A stretch of 64,000 nt of DNA from Cohaesibacter marisflavi (GTDB taxonomy: Bacteria; Pseudomonadota; Alphaproteobacteria; Rhizobiales; Cohaesibacteraceae), in the NCBI RefSeq assembly GCF_900115225.1, contig NZ_FOVR01000009.1:124001-188000 (forward strand), in the 5' to 3' direction. The notes beneath the pieces were generated by a model that was not told the origin of the DNA, searched no databases, and worked only from the letters and a program-made list of their open reading frames with translations. A program made the translations under genes and the position numbers. How positions within the stretch are numbered: the stretch's first letter is position 1; the number at the start of each line of letters is the position of its first letter. This document shows, piece after piece, positions 37,183 to 46,931 of this stretch.

Positions 37183-38739
37183 ATGGCTACCGTTTCTCTC
37201 GTTCCCGGCGCCGTAACGCTCAAGGATCTTGAATCCATTTATCGTCAGAGTCACTCTGTCACCATTGACCGCAGCGCCAAACCAGCCATTGAAGAAGCCG
37301 CCAATCGCGTGCGCCTTGCTGCCCTTGGTGAAGAAGCCGTCTATGGCGTCAACACCGGCTTTGGCAAACTGGCCAGCGTCAAAATCGCACCGGAAGACAC
37401 CGCCACCCTGCAGCGCAATCTCATTCTCTCCCATTGCTGCGGCGTGGGCGAAGAGATGGAACCGGCCACCGTGCGTCTCGTCATGACGCTGAAGCTGTTG
37501 TCTTTGGCCCGCGGCGCATCGGGCGTTCGATGGGAAATTCTCGAGCTGATCGAAAATTGCCTTGCAAAGGGCGTGACCCCCATCATCCCAAGCCAAGGGT
37601 CGGTTGGGGCTTCAGGCGACCTTGCCCCACTGGCGCACATGACCGCCGTGCTGATCGGCGAAGGCGAAGCCACCTATGAGGGCGCCCGCCTGTCTGGCGC
37701 GCAAGCCCTTGCCCAAGCGGGCCTTACACCAGTCACCCTTGGCCCCAAAGAAGGCCTCGGCCTCATTAACGGCACGCAGGTTTCCACCGCCTTTGCGCTG
37801 GTCGGACTGTTTGGCGCCCTGCGAATGGCCGAAGCCTGCCTCGTGACCGCCTCCCTGTCCACGGATGCCATCATGGGCTCCACAGCGCCCCTGCTACCGG
37901 AAATCCACGCGCTCCGTGGCCATCGCGGCCAGATCGAAGTGGCCAGCGCCATGCGCAAGCTGATGGAAGGCTCTGAAATCCGCGAAAGCCATCGCGATGG
38001 CGATGCCCGTGTGCAGGACCCCTATTGCATCCGCTGCCAGCCACAAGTGGCAGGCGCCTGCGTTGACCTTCTGCGCATGTCCGCCCAGACTTTGCAGATC
38101 GAAGCCAATGCCGCCACCGACAACCCGCTCGTGCTCATTGAGGCTGATCGCATCGTTTCGGGTGGCAACTTCCACGCCGAGCCGGTTGCCTTTGCCGCCG
38201 ACCAGATCGCCCTTGCCATTTCCGAGATTGGTGCCATTGCCCAGAGGCGTATTGCGCTCATGGTAGACCCGGCCCTCTCCTTTGATCTTCCGCCCTTCCT
38301 TGCCAAGGATCCCGGCCTCAACTCAGGCCTGATGATTGCTGAAGTGACGACCGCTGCCCTGATGAGCGAGAACAAGCATCTGGCCAACCCCTGCTCGACG
38401 GACAGCACGCCCACAAGCGCCAATCAGGAAGACCATGTCTCCATGGCCGCTCATGGGGCCCGCCGCCTCAAGCGCATGACGGACAATCTTGCCAACATTC
38501 TGGGCGTGGAGCTGCTCTGTGCGGCCATGGGTGTGGAGCATCGCTTGCCACTCAAGACGAGCCCATGCCTGCAAACGGCCATTGCCCGCCTGAGAGACGA
38601 CATTCCGAGCCTTGAGACCGACCGCTTCATGGCACCGGACCTCAAAGCCGCCTGCGCCCTGATCGCAGACCGCACCCTGCTTGATGCAATTTCCAAAGAC
38701 TATCTGATTTCACTGGAGGCGCTCGATGCAGCCCTTTGA
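37183..38739 (+). CDS. hutH: Histidine ammonia-lyase
   Basis: Removes ammonia from L-histidine to give trans-urocanate, the first step of the pathway. The 518-residue protein has the self-processing Ala-Ser-Gly triad at A143-S144-G145 ([14 protein letters not shown]), which forms the MIO electrophile. The active-site Tyr is in [12 protein letters not shown], and [15 protein letters not shown] and NHLIxN-like [14 protein letters not shown] segments follow. The ATG has GGGGAGG about 11 bases upstream. It sits four bases after hutI and overlaps hutG by 14 bases, so translation of the hut genes is coupled. Confidence 0.96.
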   Translation: MATVSLVPGAVTLKDLESIYRQSHSVTIDRSAKPAIEEAANRVRLAALGEEAVYGVNTGFGKLASVKIAPEDTATLQRNLILSHCCGVGEEMEPATVRLVMTLKLLSLARGASGVRWEILELIENCLAKGVTPIIPSQGSVGASGDLAPLAHMTAVLIGEGEATYEGARLSGAQALAQAGLTPVTLGPKEGLGLINGTQVSTAFALVGLFGALRMAEACLVTASLSTDAIMGSTAPLLPEIHALRGHRGQIEVASAMRKLMEGSEIRESHRDGDARVQDPYCIRCQPQVAGACVDLLRMSAQTLQIEANAATDNPLVLIEADRIVSGGNFHAEPVAFAADQIALAISEIGAIAQRRIALMVDPALSFDLPPFLAKDPGLNSGLMIAEVTTAALMSENKHLANPCSTDSTPTSANQEDHVSMAAHGARRLKRMTDNLANILGVELLCAAMGVEHRLPLKTSPCLQTAIARLRDDIPSLETDRFMAPDLKAACALIADRTLLDAISKDYLISLEALDAAL

Positions 38740-39535
38740 CCTTACCGAAGGCACAAGCCCGATTATCCTGGCCTTCCCCCATGTGGGCACCTATCTGCCT
38801 GACGCGGTAGAAGAAAAGCTCAATGAAACGGGCAAGGTCCTTGCCGACACCGACTGGTTTGTCGACCGGCTCTATTCGGGTCTATTGGAAGGCGCAACCA
38901 TGGTGCGCGCCAATTTCCATCGCTACGTGATCGACGCCAACCGCGCCCCGAGCGACGAGTCGCTTTATCCGGGCCAGAATACCACAGGCCTTTGCCCCAT
39001 CACCGATTTTGACGGCAAGCCGATCTACAAGGATGGCATGGAGCCCGACGCTGAAGAGATAGAAGCCCGCCGCCTTGCCTGGCACAAGCCCTATCATGAT
39101 GCCCTTGCGGCCCAGATCGAGCGGGTCAAGGCCATTCATGGCTTCGCAATTCTCTATGATTGTCACTCGATCCGCTCCCATATTCCTTTCCTTTTTGAAG
39201 GCAAGCTGCCCGATTTCAACATCGGGACCAATGAGGGCAAAACCTGCTGCAAATGCGTTGAGAAGACCGTCGCCACCCACGCCATGGGCGCTGAGGGCTA
39301 CACCGCCGCGCTCAATGGTCGCTTCAAGGGCGGCTGGACGACGCGCCATTATGGCGATCCGGACAACAAGGTCCATGTAATCCAGATGGAACTGGCACAG
39401 GATACCCATCTGGTCCGCGAAGAGCCCCCGTTTGACTATGATGACAAAAAGGCCGAAGCGCTGCGCGTGCATTTGAAGGCGATCCTGACCGATCTGGCCG
39501 CACTCGCACCCCACCTTTCCGGCAAAGAACAATAA
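38726..39535 (+). CDS. hutG: N-formylglutamate deformylase
   Basis: Hydrolyses N-formyl-L-glutamate to glutamate and formate, the last step of the five-step pathway. The 269-residue protein belongs to the FGase family (PF05013), with [63 protein letters not shown] and [18 protein letters not shown]. His and Asp residues in these segments form the probable metal and catalytic site. It is not the arginase-like formiminoglutamase that shares the hutG name, which agrees with hutF being present. It overlaps the end of hutH. Confidence 0.95.
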   Translation: MQPFDLTEGTSPIILAFPHVGTYLPDAVEEKLNETGKVLADTDWFVDRLYSGLLEGATMVRANFHRYVIDANRAPSDESLYPGQNTTGLCPITDFDGKPIYKDGMEPDAEEIEARRLAWHKPYHDALAAQIERVKAIHGFAILYDCHSIRSHIPFLFEGKLPDFNIGTNEGKTCCKCVEKTVATHAMGAEGYTAALNGRFKGGWTTRHYGDPDNKVHVIQMELAQDTHLVREEPPFDYDDKKAEALRVHLKAILTDLAALAPHLSGKEQ

Positions 39536-39552
39536 GACTTGAGGAGACAGCA

Positions 39553-41229
39553 ATGGTTGACAGCCGCCACAACGAACGTGATGTTTTCCCGCCGACCGGC
39601 CCGGAACTGAACGCCAAATCCTGGCTCACCGAAGCGCCCCTGCGCATGCTCATGAACAACCTGCATCCGGATGTGGCCGAACGCCCGCACGAACTGGTTG
39701 TCTATGGTGGCATCGGTCGCGCCGCCCGCACCTGGCAGGATTTCGACAAGATTACACAAACCCTCAAGACGCTGGAAGACAACGAGACCCTATTGGTCCA
39801 GTCTGGCAAGCCGGTTGGTGTGTTCCGCACCCACAAGGATGCGCCGCGGGTTCTCATCGCCAACTCCAACATTGTGCCCCACTGGGCCAACTGGGACCAT
39901 TTCAACGAGCTCGATAAAAAGGGCCTTATGATGTATGGCCAGATGACCGCTGGCTCGTGGATCTATATCGGCGCACAGGGCATCGTGCAGGGCACCTATG
40001 AAACCTTCGCCGAAGCAGGCCGTCAGCATTATGAAGGCGACCTGAAGGGCAAATGGATTCTGACCGGTGGTCTTGGCGGCATGGGTGGCGCCCAGCCACT
40101 GGCAGCCGTCATGGCAGGCGCCTGTTGCCTTGCCGTTGAATGCGACGAGAGCCGCATCGATTTCCGCATGCGCACCCGCTATGTGGACGAAAAGGCCCAC
40201 ACCCTCGACGAAGCTCTGGAGATGATCAAGAAATGGACCGCCGCAGGCGAAGCCAAATCGGTCGGCCTCGTAGGCAACGCCGCTGACATCTTCCCCGAGT
40301 TGGTCGCACGCGGCGTCAAACCGGACATCGTCACCGACCAGACCTCTGCCCATGACCCTGTTCATGGCTATCTGCCCAAGGGCTGGAGCGTTGCCGAATG
40401 GCGCGCCAAGCAGGAAACCGAGCCCAAAGTGGTCGAAAAAGCGGCCCGCGCTTCCATGCGAGATCATGTCGAAGCCATGGTTGCCTTTTCCGACATGGGC
40501 ATCCCGACCTTGGACTACGGCAACAATATCCGTCAGATGGCACTGGAAGAAGGCTTAGAGAATGCCTTTGCCTTCCCAGGCTTCGTGCCCGCCTATATTC
40601 GTCCGCTCTTTTGCCGTGGCGTGGGCCCCTTCCGCTGGGCAGCCCTCTCCGGCGATCCAGAAGATATCTACAAGACCGACGCCAAGGTGAAGGAACTCAT
40701 CCCCGATGATCCGCATCTGCACAACTGGCTCGATATGGCCCGTGAGCGAATCGCCTTCCAGGGCCTTCCTTCCCGCATTTGCTGGGTTGGCCTTGGCCAG
40801 CGCCATCGTCTCGGCCTTGCCTTTAACGAAATGGTGCGCAATGGCGAGCTGAAAGCGCCGATCGTCATCGGCCGCGACCATCTGGACAGTGGCTCGGTTG
40901 CTTCGCCAAACCGCGAAACCGAAGCCATGAAAGATGGTTCGGATGCCGTTTCCGACTGGCCGCTACTCAACGCTCTGCTCAACACAGCCTCGGGCGCCAC
41001 ATGGGTGTCGCTGCATCATGGCGGCGGCGTCGGCATGGGCTTCTCCCAGCATGCGGGCATGGTCATTTGTTGCGATGGCACAAAAGATGCAGACGAACGC
41101 CTGGAACGCGTGCTATGGAACGATCCTGCAACCGGTGTGATGCGTCATGCCGATGCGGGCTATGAAATCGCTGTGGAATGCGCTAAGGAACACAAGTTGA
41201 ATCTTCCGGGCATCCTTTCAGACGAATAA
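39553..41229 (+). CDS. hutU: Urocanate hydratase
   Basis: Adds water to urocanate to form 4-imidazolone-5-propionate, using tightly bound NAD as an electrophile. A 558-residue urocanase with the NAD-binding [18 protein letters not shown] and the signature around [20 protein letters not shown] near the C-terminus. [20 protein letters not shown] holds the active-site region. GAGGAGA precedes the ATG. It lies 17 bases after hutG and ends about 57 bases before the ABC binding-protein gene, so the transporter may be read with the hut genes. Confidence 0.97.
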   Translation: MVDSRHNERDVFPPTGPELNAKSWLTEAPLRMLMNNLHPDVAERPHELVVYGGIGRAARTWQDFDKITQTLKTLEDNETLLVQSGKPVGVFRTHKDAPRVLIANSNIVPHWANWDHFNELDKKGLMMYGQMTAGSWIYIGAQGIVQGTYETFAEAGRQHYEGDLKGKWILTGGLGGMGGAQPLAAVMAGACCLAVECDESRIDFRMRTRYVDEKAHTLDEALEMIKKWTAAGEAKSVGLVGNAADIFPELVARGVKPDIVTDQTSAHDPVHGYLPKGWSVAEWRAKQETEPKVVEKAARASMRDHVEAMVAFSDMGIPTLDYGNNIRQMALEEGLENAFAFPGFVPAYIRPLFCRGVGPFRWAALSGDPEDIYKTDAKVKELIPDDPHLHNWLDMARERIAFQGLPSRICWVGLGQRHRLGLAFNEMVRNGELKAPIVIGRDHLDSGSVASPNRETEAMKDGSDAVSDWPLLNALLNTASGATWVSLHHGGGVGMGFSQHAGMVICCDGTKDADERLERVLWNDPATGVMRHADAGYEIAVECAKEHKLNLPGILSDE

Positions 41230-41285
41230 TATAATAACGAAAACAATACCCTCCAACCTTCCAGAAATTTAGGAGTACAGCTACA

Positions 41286-42104
41286 ATGAAAAAGACAATC
41301 CTCAGCTTTGTTGCTGCTGCAACCATCGGTCTGAGCTTTGCCAGTGCGGCACAGGCCGACCTTTTGTCCGACATCAAGGCAAAAGGCGAAATCGTAGCCG
41401 CAACCGAGATGCACTACGCGCCATTCGACCTTCTCAAGGATGGTGAATATGTAGGTATCGACCGTGATCTGTTTGACGAAATTGCCAAAGATCTGGGCGT
41501 CAAGGCCAAATATCTCGACCTGCCATGGAACTCCATTCTGCCGGGTCTGGAAGCAGGCAAATTCGACTTCGTCGTTGCCCCGGTCACCATCACCGCAGAA
41601 CGCATGAAGCGCTACAACTTCACCCTGCCTATTGGCAACGCCACCGTTGCTTTGGCCAAGAAGGCTGGCGACACGTCCATCTCCAAGCCTGAAGACATTT
41701 CTGGCAAGGTCGTCGGCACCCAGAAGGGTACCGCTCAGCTCGAACAGCTCAAGGCTTTTTCCGAATCGCTGGCAACGCCAGCTGAGATCCGTGAATACAC
41801 AAACGTCGACGAAGCGCTCGCTGACATGGCAGCAGGCCGCATCTCCGGCGTTGCCAACTCCCTGCCTCTGATGGGGTATGCCGCAGTACAGCGCCCAGGC
41901 CTGTTCGAACTCGTCATGCCTCCATTCGGCGATCCGAAATTCTTCGGCTGGGTCGCAACGGGTGACGAAAACAGCAAAAGCCTGATTGAGGCAATCAACG
42001 CCAGCCTTCTCAAAATGCATGAAGACGGTCGCCTGAAAGCCATCAACGAAAAATGGCTCGGCAGCAATCCGGACCTTCCGACAACCATGCCGGACGTAAA
42101 ATAA
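41286..42104 (+). CDS. Polar amino acid ABC transporter substrate-binding protein
   Basis: A 272-residue periplasmic binding protein of family 3 (PF00497). The signal peptide (KKTILSFVAAATIGLSFASA) is cleaved after AQA. The mature part begins DLLSDIKAKGEIVAATEMHY and has the carboxylate-binding Arg/Asp region FDFVVAPVTITAERMKRYNF. Directly after hutU, it probably binds histidine, urocanate or a close relative, but this rests on position. It has no Cys, unlike HisJ-type proteins with disulfides. A hairpin separates it from the first permease gene. Confidence 0.93.
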   Translation: MKKTILSFVAAATIGLSFASAAQADLLSDIKAKGEIVAATEMHYAPFDLLKDGEYVGIDRDLFDEIAKDLGVKAKYLDLPWNSILPGLEAGKFDFVVAPVTITAERMKRYNFTLPIGNATVALAKKAGDTSISKPEDISGKVVGTQKGTAQLEQLKAFSESLATPAEIREYTNVDEALADMAAGRISGVANSLPLMGYAAVQRPGLFELVMPPFGDPKFFGWVATGDENSKSLIEAINASLLKMHEDGRLKAINEKWLGSNPDLPTTMPDVK

Positions 42105-42113
42105 TGAAAACAG

Positions 42114-42139
42114 CGCCCGGCAGGTCACCTTGCCGGGCG
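42114..42139 (+). other. Intercistronic hairpin after the amino acid binding-protein gene
   Basis: CGCCCGGCA pairs perfectly with TGCCGGGCG around an eight-base loop, followed by TATGCTTTT rather than a clean T-run. It lies ten bases past the stop, inside the transporter operon. Confidence 0.6.
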
Positions 42140-42296
42140 TATGCTTTTCATTAGATTGCCAATACAGCCAAGCGAGTCATGCCTTTATGCCTCGCCCTTT
42201 CTGTTTAACAATCATATAAGTCTTCTCTACGACAGATCAGCCCGCCTCATGACACTTGACCGGGGGAAGTGGCTCATCGAGCGGAGATTGCGATCA

Positions 42297-42950
42297 ATGA
42301 ATTTTTCCTTTGATACGATCTGGCACAATCTGCCCTATCTGCTGGCAGCTGCGCGCTGGACCATCCTTATTTCGGTCAGCGGCATGGCGATTAGCCTTGT
42401 GTGGGGCACAGCCCTGTGCGCGACCCGGCTTTCGGCCAACCCCTTTTTACGTGGAGCCGCCGTCCTCTATATCAGTTTCTTCCGTGGCGTACCGCTGCTT
42501 GTCCAGTTGCTGCTATTCTATTACGCCTTGCCTTATGTCGGCCTGGACCTTCCGGCCGTTCAGGCTGCCATTCTGGCAACGGGCCTATGTTCGGCGGCCT
42601 ATACCGCTGAAATCCTGCGCGGTGCCTTGCAGAGCATCCCCAGCGGACAAACGGAAGCTGCCTATGCGCTGGGCATTCCGTCTTTTTCGCTCTGGCGTCG
42701 CATTCTGGTGCCGCAGGCGGTGCGCATCGGTATGCCTTCCCTTGTCAACGAGCTGATCCTTCTGGTCAAGGTTTCCTCTCTGGCATCCGTTGTCGGCATC
42801 GGCGAACTCACGCGCATCTCGCAGAATATCACCGGTGAGACCTATCGCCCGCTGGAAATCTACATCACCGCTGCTGTCATTTACTTCGCGATCAACTGGG
42901 TTCTGTCCATCAGTGGCCGACTGATCGAAAAGAAACTACAGATCGGATAG
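42297..42950 (+). CDS. Polar amino acid ABC transporter permease (first subunit)
   Basis: A 217-residue HisM/GlnP-type inner-membrane protein with about five helices. The permease coupling motif EAAYALGIPSFSLWRRILVPQA contacts the ATPase, and the N-terminal part has the family segment YISFFRGVPLLVQLLLFYYA. The ATG used here has GGAG ten bases upstream and gives MNFSFDTIWHNLPYLLAAAR, a usual start; a reading 52 codons longer runs back into the hairpin and is rejected. Pairs with the next gene product to form the channel. Confidence 0.92.
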   Translation: MNFSFDTIWHNLPYLLAAARWTILISVSGMAISLVWGTALCATRLSANPFLRGAAVLYISFFRGVPLLVQLLLFYYALPYVGLDLPAVQAAILATGLCSAAYTAEILRGALQSIPSGQTEAAYALGIPSFSLWRRILVPQAVRIGMPSLVNELILLVKVSSLASVVGIGELTRISQNITGETYRPLEIYITAAVIYFAINWVLSISGRLIEKKLQIG

Positions 42951-42959
42951 GAGCGCGTC

Positions 42960-43619
42960 ATGGAAACAGAACTTTTTGTCCGTTACGGACCCGCCCTGCT
43001 CTACGGTTTCGGCATCACCATCCTGTGCTGGTTGGCAGGCTCCATTGGTGGCGTGATCGTCGGCTTCATTTTGGCCTGCCTCAACCGCTGGGGCCCGCAT
43101 GCGCTCAGTTGGGTGATCTATGTCTATGTTGAGATCATTCGCGGCACGCCTTTCATGATCCAGCTGTTCATCCTCTATTATGGCGGCCCCTATATCGGTC
43201 TGGTGCTCTCGCCGGTGCAGGCTGGCATTACAAGCTTTGTGGTCTATGGCAGCCCCTATTTTGCCGAGATCTTCCGCTCTGGCTTTAACGCCATTCCCAA
43301 GGGCCAGATCGAGGCGGCCCGCTGCGTCGGCATGCCTGAAACCCGCATCCTGTGGCGGATCATCCTGCCGCAAATGCTGGTGCCGATCACCGCACCACTC
43401 ACCAACTTCTTCATCATCCTGACCAAGGAAACCGCTATTCTTTCCGTCGTCACCGTGCCGGAACTGCTGTTCCAGACCCAGACAATGGCTGCGGAAACCT
43501 TCACCTTTGTCGAGCCGTTCCTCGCGCTGTCCCTGTTCTACTGGCTGATGGTGCTGGTAACCGGCTGGATTGGCGCCAAGGTGGAACAGCGCGTTACCCG
43601 CCACCTGAAACGGGCCTGA
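42960..43619 (+). CDS. Polar amino acid ABC transporter permease (second subunit)
   Basis: A 219-residue permease of the same family with about five helices. It shows [20 protein letters not shown] and the coupling loop [20 protein letters not shown]. It begins nine bases after the first permease gene, with GGAG just before the ATG. Together the two permeases are the heterodimeric channel usual for histidine/glutamine-type importers. Confidence 0.94.
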   Translation: METELFVRYGPALLYGFGITILCWLAGSIGGVIVGFILACLNRWGPHALSWVIYVYVEIIRGTPFMIQLFILYYGGPYIGLVLSPVQAGITSFVVYGSPYFAEIFRSGFNAIPKGQIEAARCVGMPETRILWRIILPQMLVPITAPLTNFFIILTKETAILSVVTVPELLFQTQTMAAETFTFVEPFLALSLFYWLMVLVTGWIGAKVEQRVTRHLKRA

Positions 43620-43623
43620 CAAG

Positions 43624-44463
43624 ATGAACGCACAAGCAAGTGAGACCAAGATGTCGAAAGAACAGATGACCACCACCGCTGACGATGCGATCATCACAGT
43701 CCGCAATCTCAGCAAATATTTTGACGATTTCGAAGCCCTGCGCGACATCACGCTGGATGTCAAACGCTCCGAAGTGCTCTGCCTCATTGGCCCGTCCGGC
43801 TCCGGCAAGAGCACGCTGCTGCGCTGCCTCAACTTTCTTGAGCAATATGACGGCGGCGAAGTGCATCTGGATGGCGAACTGATCGGCTGGCAGGATATCA
43901 GCCACAATCCGCGCAAGCCGCTTTCCGGTGAAGCCCTGCGCAAACAGCGCCAACATATCGGCATGGTGTTCCAGCATTTCCATCTCTGGCCGCATATGAG
44001 CGCACTGGACAATGTCGCCGAAGCCCTGACAAGCGTAAAGAAGTTATCCAAAAAGAAAGCCAAGGAAGCTGCCATGGCAGCGCTCACCAAGGTGCATCTG
44101 GAAGACAAGGCAGAGAATTACCCGGCGAACCTCTCGGGAGGTCAACAGCAGCGTGTCGCTATCGCCCGCGCCATTGCCATGGAACCGCAGGTGATGCTGT
44201 TTGACGAACCCACGTCGGCGCTCGACCCGGAACTGGTGGGCGAAGTGCTCTCGGTGATGAAGGATCTGGCGGCCGAAGGCATGACCATGGTCGTGGTTAC
44301 CCACGAAATGGGCTTTGCCGCCCATGTGGCCGACCGCGTCGCCTTCCTTGATAGCGGACGACTGGTCACCTGCGTTCCGCCTGAAGAAATGTTCGGGCGC
44401 GAGCCGGACGACGCCCGCGTGCGTTCCTTCCTGCAGACCTATCGCGAGCGCAACGTGGTTTAG
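43624..44463 (+). CDS. Polar amino acid ABC transporter ATP-binding protein
   Basis: A 279-residue HisP/GlnQ-type ATPase. Walker [10 protein letters not shown] is near residue 57, the signature [16 protein letters not shown] and Walker [21 protein letters not shown] follow, and the H-loop is in [15 protein letters not shown]. The N-terminal 20 residues before the ABC fold are an extra tail; a start at MSKEQ or MTTTA is also possible. It closes the four-gene transporter unit linked to the hut genes and is followed by a terminator. Confidence 0.95.
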   Translation: MNAQASETKMSKEQMTTTADDAIITVRNLSKYFDDFEALRDITLDVKRSEVLCLIGPSGSGKSTLLRCLNFLEQYDGGEVHLDGELIGWQDISHNPRKPLSGEALRKQRQHIGMVFQHFHLWPHMSALDNVAEALTSVKKLSKKKAKEAAMAALTKVHLEDKAENYPANLSGGQQQRVAIARAIAMEPQVMLFDEPTSALDPELVGEVLSVMKDLAAEGMTMVVVTHEMGFAAHVADRVAFLDSGRLVTCVPPEEMFGREPDDARVRSFLQTYRERNVV

Positions 44464-44490
44464 GCTTTGCGCTTAATCTTGCTTGAAAAA

Positions 44491-44528
44491 TGGCCGCTTT
44501 CTCTCCAGGAAGGCGGCCTTTGTCTTTT
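44491..44528 (+). terminator. Terminator of the hut/ABC transporter operon
   Basis: GGCCGC pairs with GCGGCC around a loop with further partial pairing (CTTTC with GGAAG), followed by TTTGTCTTTT. About 30 bases after the last stop. Confidence 0.82.
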
Positions 44529-44713
44529 AAAGAGGGCACCCAATCTATCCCACCGGTGGAAAGACGCATGCCTGAAGCGGAAAGACCCTAAAGGGGGCTG
44601 GAAATGGCGTGCCTGCCCTTTATGATGACTGGATAACACGACTAATTCATTGCCCCATTCCCTTGCCCTTTCACACTAGCAAGGCCCCCATTTCAAACCT
44701 TAAAGAGAGAACC

Positions 44714-46393
44714 ATGGCAACCTCGTCTGCCCCATCCAGAGCCCACACGCCCATCGCTTCCCATACGACGCCCATTGCCGATATCATTCTGCATAACGGC
44801 CCCATCTGGCGTGGTTTTGAAGAAGGCACAACGCAAGCGCTGGCTCTTTGGCAAGGGCGGGTTCTGGCAACGGGCACACTGGATGAACTCTCCCCTTACA
44901 AGGGGGACCACACCCGCATAATCGATCTTGAGGGCAGGCTGGCCACACCGGGCTTTACCGATGCCCATCTGCATCCCACCTATTTGGGCGTGGTCATGGA
45001 TTGGGTCGATATCACGCCGCAAAAGGCCCCAACCCTTGAAGCGTTGCTTTCTGCCGTCAAGGCGCGGGTAGAGCAGAGTGCGCCGGGCGACTGGGTCTTT
45101 GCCAGCGGCTATGACCAGACCAAGCTCGACGTCAAACGACACCCGACGCTTGCAGAACTGGACGCCATCGCGCCGAATAATCCGGTAATGCTGATCCGTA
45201 CCTGCACACATGTGCAGATTGCCAACAGTCTGGCCATGAAGGCAGGCGGAATTGATGACAGCACACCTGACCCGGATGGCGGACAGATTGGCAAGGAAAA
45301 TGGCAAACTGACCGGCTTTCTGGCCGAGAATGCCTCGGCACCGGTCTTTGATGCCGTGCCGCCACTCAGCAGAGACGCTGCCATTGATGCCATAGAACGA
45401 GCCGGGAATTACTGTCTCTCGGTCGGCATCACATCCGTGATGGATGCTGCCATCGGCATGAAGGCAGGCTTTGAGGAAATCGCTGCCTATAACGAGGCCA
45501 AGCGGACAGGTCGCCTGCCGGTGCGCACATGGATGGCGCTCAGAGCCACCCCCGCGCATGATAATATCGTGCCCCAATGCGAGGCCGTCGGCCTTGTCTC
45601 CGGCGTTGGCGACGACATGCTGATGGTCGGCTCTGTGAAGCTGTTTCTGGATGGCTCGATCGGCGGCGCAACAGCCTGGATGACCGAAGGATATCTAGCC
45701 GACAAGGACAATCACGGCCTGCAGATGATCCCCACCCAAGAGCTGGAAGCCATGGTGCTGGAGTATCATGAGAAGGGCTACCAGATTTGCGCCCACGCCA
45801 TTGGCGATGGCGCCATCGAACAGCTCATCACCGCCTATGAAAAGGCACTCACCGCCTACCCCGATCCGGACCGGCGCCACCGCGTGGAGCATAGCGGCTT
45901 TCTGGCCCCTGACCACAATGAGCGCATGCAGAAGGCAGGCATCATCCCCTCGCCGCAACAGGTGTTTCTCTATGATTTCGGCGATGCCTACATCACCATG
46001 ATCGGCAAGGAACGGGTCTATAGTTCCTATCCGCAGAAAACATGGACAGACATGGGCCTGAAACCACCTGCCGGCAGTGATAGCCCCGTCTGTGACCCTG
46101 CCCCGTGGACCAACCTTTATGCCATGCTAACCCGCAAGACGGGCGCAGGCACCCAGTTAGACCCGTCCGAATGCCTCTCGATTGAAGAAGCCCTGCAATC
46201 CTACACCGAATATGGGGCCTATTCGCAAAAGCAGGAACATGTGCGTGGCAAGCTGATGCCGGGTTATTTGGCCGACGTCGCCGTCTTCTCGCGCAATCTC
46301 CTGGAGGCAACGCCGGAAGAGATTCTCAATGACACGCTCTGCGACCTCACTATTCTAAATGGCAAGGTCTTCTATGAGCGCAAAGAGGGCTGA
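44714..46393 (+). CDS. YtcJ-type amidohydrolase
   Basis: A 559-residue metal-dependent amidohydrolase of the Amidohydro_3 group (PF07969). The His-x-His of strand 1 is in FTDAHLHPTYLGVV. Further ligand regions are VKLFLDGSIGGATAWMTEGY, ICAHAIGDGAIEQLI, RRHRVEHSGFLAPD and the Asp of PPAGSDSPVCDPAPW. Relatives are annotated as exoenzyme-regulatory or formamide/N-acyl hydrolases, and the reaction is not known for most. The ATG with AGAGAGA just before it is chosen over a longer reading. It has no signal peptide. It is convergent with the UspA/TRAP genes, which may bring in its substrate, but this is a guess. Confidence 0.88.
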   Translation: MATSSAPSRAHTPIASHTTPIADIILHNGPIWRGFEEGTTQALALWQGRVLATGTLDELSPYKGDHTRIIDLEGRLATPGFTDAHLHPTYLGVVMDWVDITPQKAPTLEALLSAVKARVEQSAPGDWVFASGYDQTKLDVKRHPTLAELDAIAPNNPVMLIRTCTHVQIANSLAMKAGGIDDSTPDPDGGQIGKENGKLTGFLAENASAPVFDAVPPLSRDAAIDAIERAGNYCLSVGITSVMDAAIGMKAGFEEIAAYNEAKRTGRLPVRTWMALRATPAHDNIVPQCEAVGLVSGVGDDMLMVGSVKLFLDGSIGGATAWMTEGYLADKDNHGLQMIPTQELEAMVLEYHEKGYQICAHAIGDGAIEQLITAYEKALTAYPDPDRRHRVEHSGFLAPDHNERMQKAGIIPSPQQVFLYDFGDAYITMIGKERVYSSYPQKTWTDMGLKPPAGSDSPVCDPAPWTNLYAMLTRKTGAGTQLDPSECLSIEEALQSYTEYGAYSQKQEHVRGKLMPGYLADVAVFSRNLLEATPEEILNDTLCDLTILNGKVFYERKEG

Positions 46394-46408
46394 TTGCAGC
46401 CCTCTTGT
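46384..46408 (+). terminator. Probable terminator of the amidohydrolase gene
   Basis: A perfect nine-pair stem AGAGGGCTG, loop ATTG, CAGCCCTCT; the TGA stop codon is part of the stem. The following sequence TTGTCACTCTTT is only moderately T-rich. Confidence 0.6.
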
Positions 46409-46459
46409 CACTCTTTCCCGCGACTCATCAAATCCTCTGCAAGTGAAGGAGCCCTGCTC

Positions 46460-46885
46460 CTAGCGCACGATCAACAGACTACAAGGCGCAAGATGGGCGA
46501 GTTGGGCCGTCACTGGCCCGGCAATACCCGTCATCGCGTCCGGCTGGCTGGCATTGACGATGAGATAGGATGGGGCCAACGTCTCGGCGAGCAGCAGGAT
46601 CTGCTGATGAACGCCGCCCTTCAGGACATGCCGATAGACCAGCTCATCGGAGAGGCCAGCCTCCTTTACGAGCGCCACAAGCTCCATCTTGACGTGAGCG
46701 ATGCTGTCCTTGACCACCTCTTCCACCAGAAAGGGCTTCACATAGTCATAAAAGCCATAGGCCAGCACATAGCAGACATGGATTTCGCCATTGACGCATT
46801 GCGCAAGCTTAGCTGCCTCCTTGAGGGCCTTGACCGCATTGGCCTGATGTTCAATGTCAATCGCAACGAGAATCTTGGGGTCCAT
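46460..46885 (-). CDS. UspA-family protein, second TRAP-linked copy
   Basis: A 141-residue universal stress protein domain, from MDPKILVAIDIEHQANAVKA to SYLIVNASQPDAMTGIAGPV and TAQLAHLAPCSLLIVR. The ATG with GGAGAG four bases upstream is preferred over starts nine codons earlier. It follows the TRAP large-permease gene by 46 bases on the same strand, so it is the last gene of the DctPQM operon. As with the UspA gene at 11212, a TeaD-like regulatory or nucleotide-sensing role for the transporter is plausible but not shown. Confidence 0.87.
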   Translation of the reverse strand: MDPKILVAIDIEHQANAVKALKEAAKLAQCVNGEIHVCYVLAYGFYDYVKPFLVEEVVKDSIAHVKMELVALVKEAGLSDELVYRHVLKGGVHQQILLLAETLAPSYLIVNASQPDAMTGIAGPVTAQLAHLAPCSLLIVR

Positions 46886-46931
46886 GGGTCTCTCCGCAGG
46901 GTTCATCGCCACCTATCCAGAGGCCGATTGT

